A stretch of DNA of 18,073 nt from contig NW_003139817.1 in assembly GCF_000003605.2 (NCBI RefSeq), positions 388,330 through 406,402 of the forward strand. The letters are read 5' to 3'. Below the pieces are notes generated by a model. The model did no database searches. It saw nothing but the letters and a program-made list of their open reading frames with translations, and was not told the DNA's origin. The translations under genes were made by a program, and so were the position numbers. The DNA comes from Saccoglossus kowalevskii (lineage: Eukaryota; Hemichordata; Enteropneusta; Harrimaniidae). Shown here piece after piece: positions 17,801 to 18,073 of this stretch (position 1 is the first letter of the stretch; the number at the start of each line of letters is the position of its first letter).

Positions 17801-18073
17801 GTATCTACAGGTAGGGATCCTATAGTATATATGAGAGGTACATAAACTAAGAATAAAGCATTTCTGTTACATTTTCTTTTTTCATGGTTTGGAAAGACAA
17901 CTTTAGAAGTGATGGTATACACTTTATATATCAAACCCAGTGCAATTATCTGTACCATTACCTTTTAAATTTATTGCATAAAAATTAACATACAAGTATC
18001 TTGAAATATATTTCTTCTCTGCATATCAATAAATCTCATCTGTGCTTACGAGATAGACGTGTGCTTAGAAATG
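14879..18073. other. Right flank: non-coding AT-rich DNA, no confident gene
   Basis: It is mostly AT-rich with poly-T runs (for example 15238-15250). A more balanced patch at 15590-15951 holds a 74-codon minus-strand ORF without known motifs. A perfect 7-bp hairpin CCAGAAG/CTTCTGG lies at 15984-16004, and a palindromic GCCGGCCGGC stands alone in AT-rich sequence near 16106. ORFs at 16775-17958 look like chance frames. I could not link any of these into a gene. Confidence 0.45.

Overview
This is nuclear DNA from an invertebrate animal. The evidence is one gene split into ten coding exons with canonical splice sites, AT-rich introns, a non-LTR retrotransposon fragment, a Merlin/ISXO2-like DNA transposon, tRNA-like SINE modules, a minisatellite and a 320-bp satellite. 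The repeat style would suit a mollusc or another lophotrochozoan, but the window does not prove this.

The only host gene I can reconstruct is on the minus strand, running from the ATG at 13809 to the TAA at 2359. It is SLC35B4, the UDP-xylose/UDP-N-acetylglucosamine transporter of the Golgi/ER. All ten exons join in phase to give a 327-residue protein that aligns end to end with the vertebrate protein (331 residues in human). Nine introns are inferred: eight are GT-AG and one is a textbook U12-type AT-AC intron.

Layout, left to right: 1-775, satellite repeat; 776-2054, featureless AT-rich DNA; about 2055-2358, probable 3' UTR; 2359-8707, exons 10 to 2 with short introns. Intron 7 carries a 35-bp minisatellite in which every unit copies the exon 7/intron 7 junction, so the exon is followed by fourteen intact splice donors in a row. 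Intron 4 holds an antisense LINE relic. Intron 1 (8708-13723) holds six or seven tRNA-like modules, all in the gene's own orientation, and a transposase ORF with its catalytic residues intact but its C-terminus lost at an (AT)n tract. Exon 1 and a possible TATA/E-box promoter lie at 13724-13952. From about 13950 to the right edge I see no confident gene, only two GC-richer ORF-bearing patches (14534-14878 and 15590-15951) that I cannot identify.

The two observations most worth following up are the tandem splice-donor array in intron 7 and the AT-AC intron 9. No multi-gene system is visible; the interest lies in how one transporter transcript is spliced and how mobile DNA has filled its introns.
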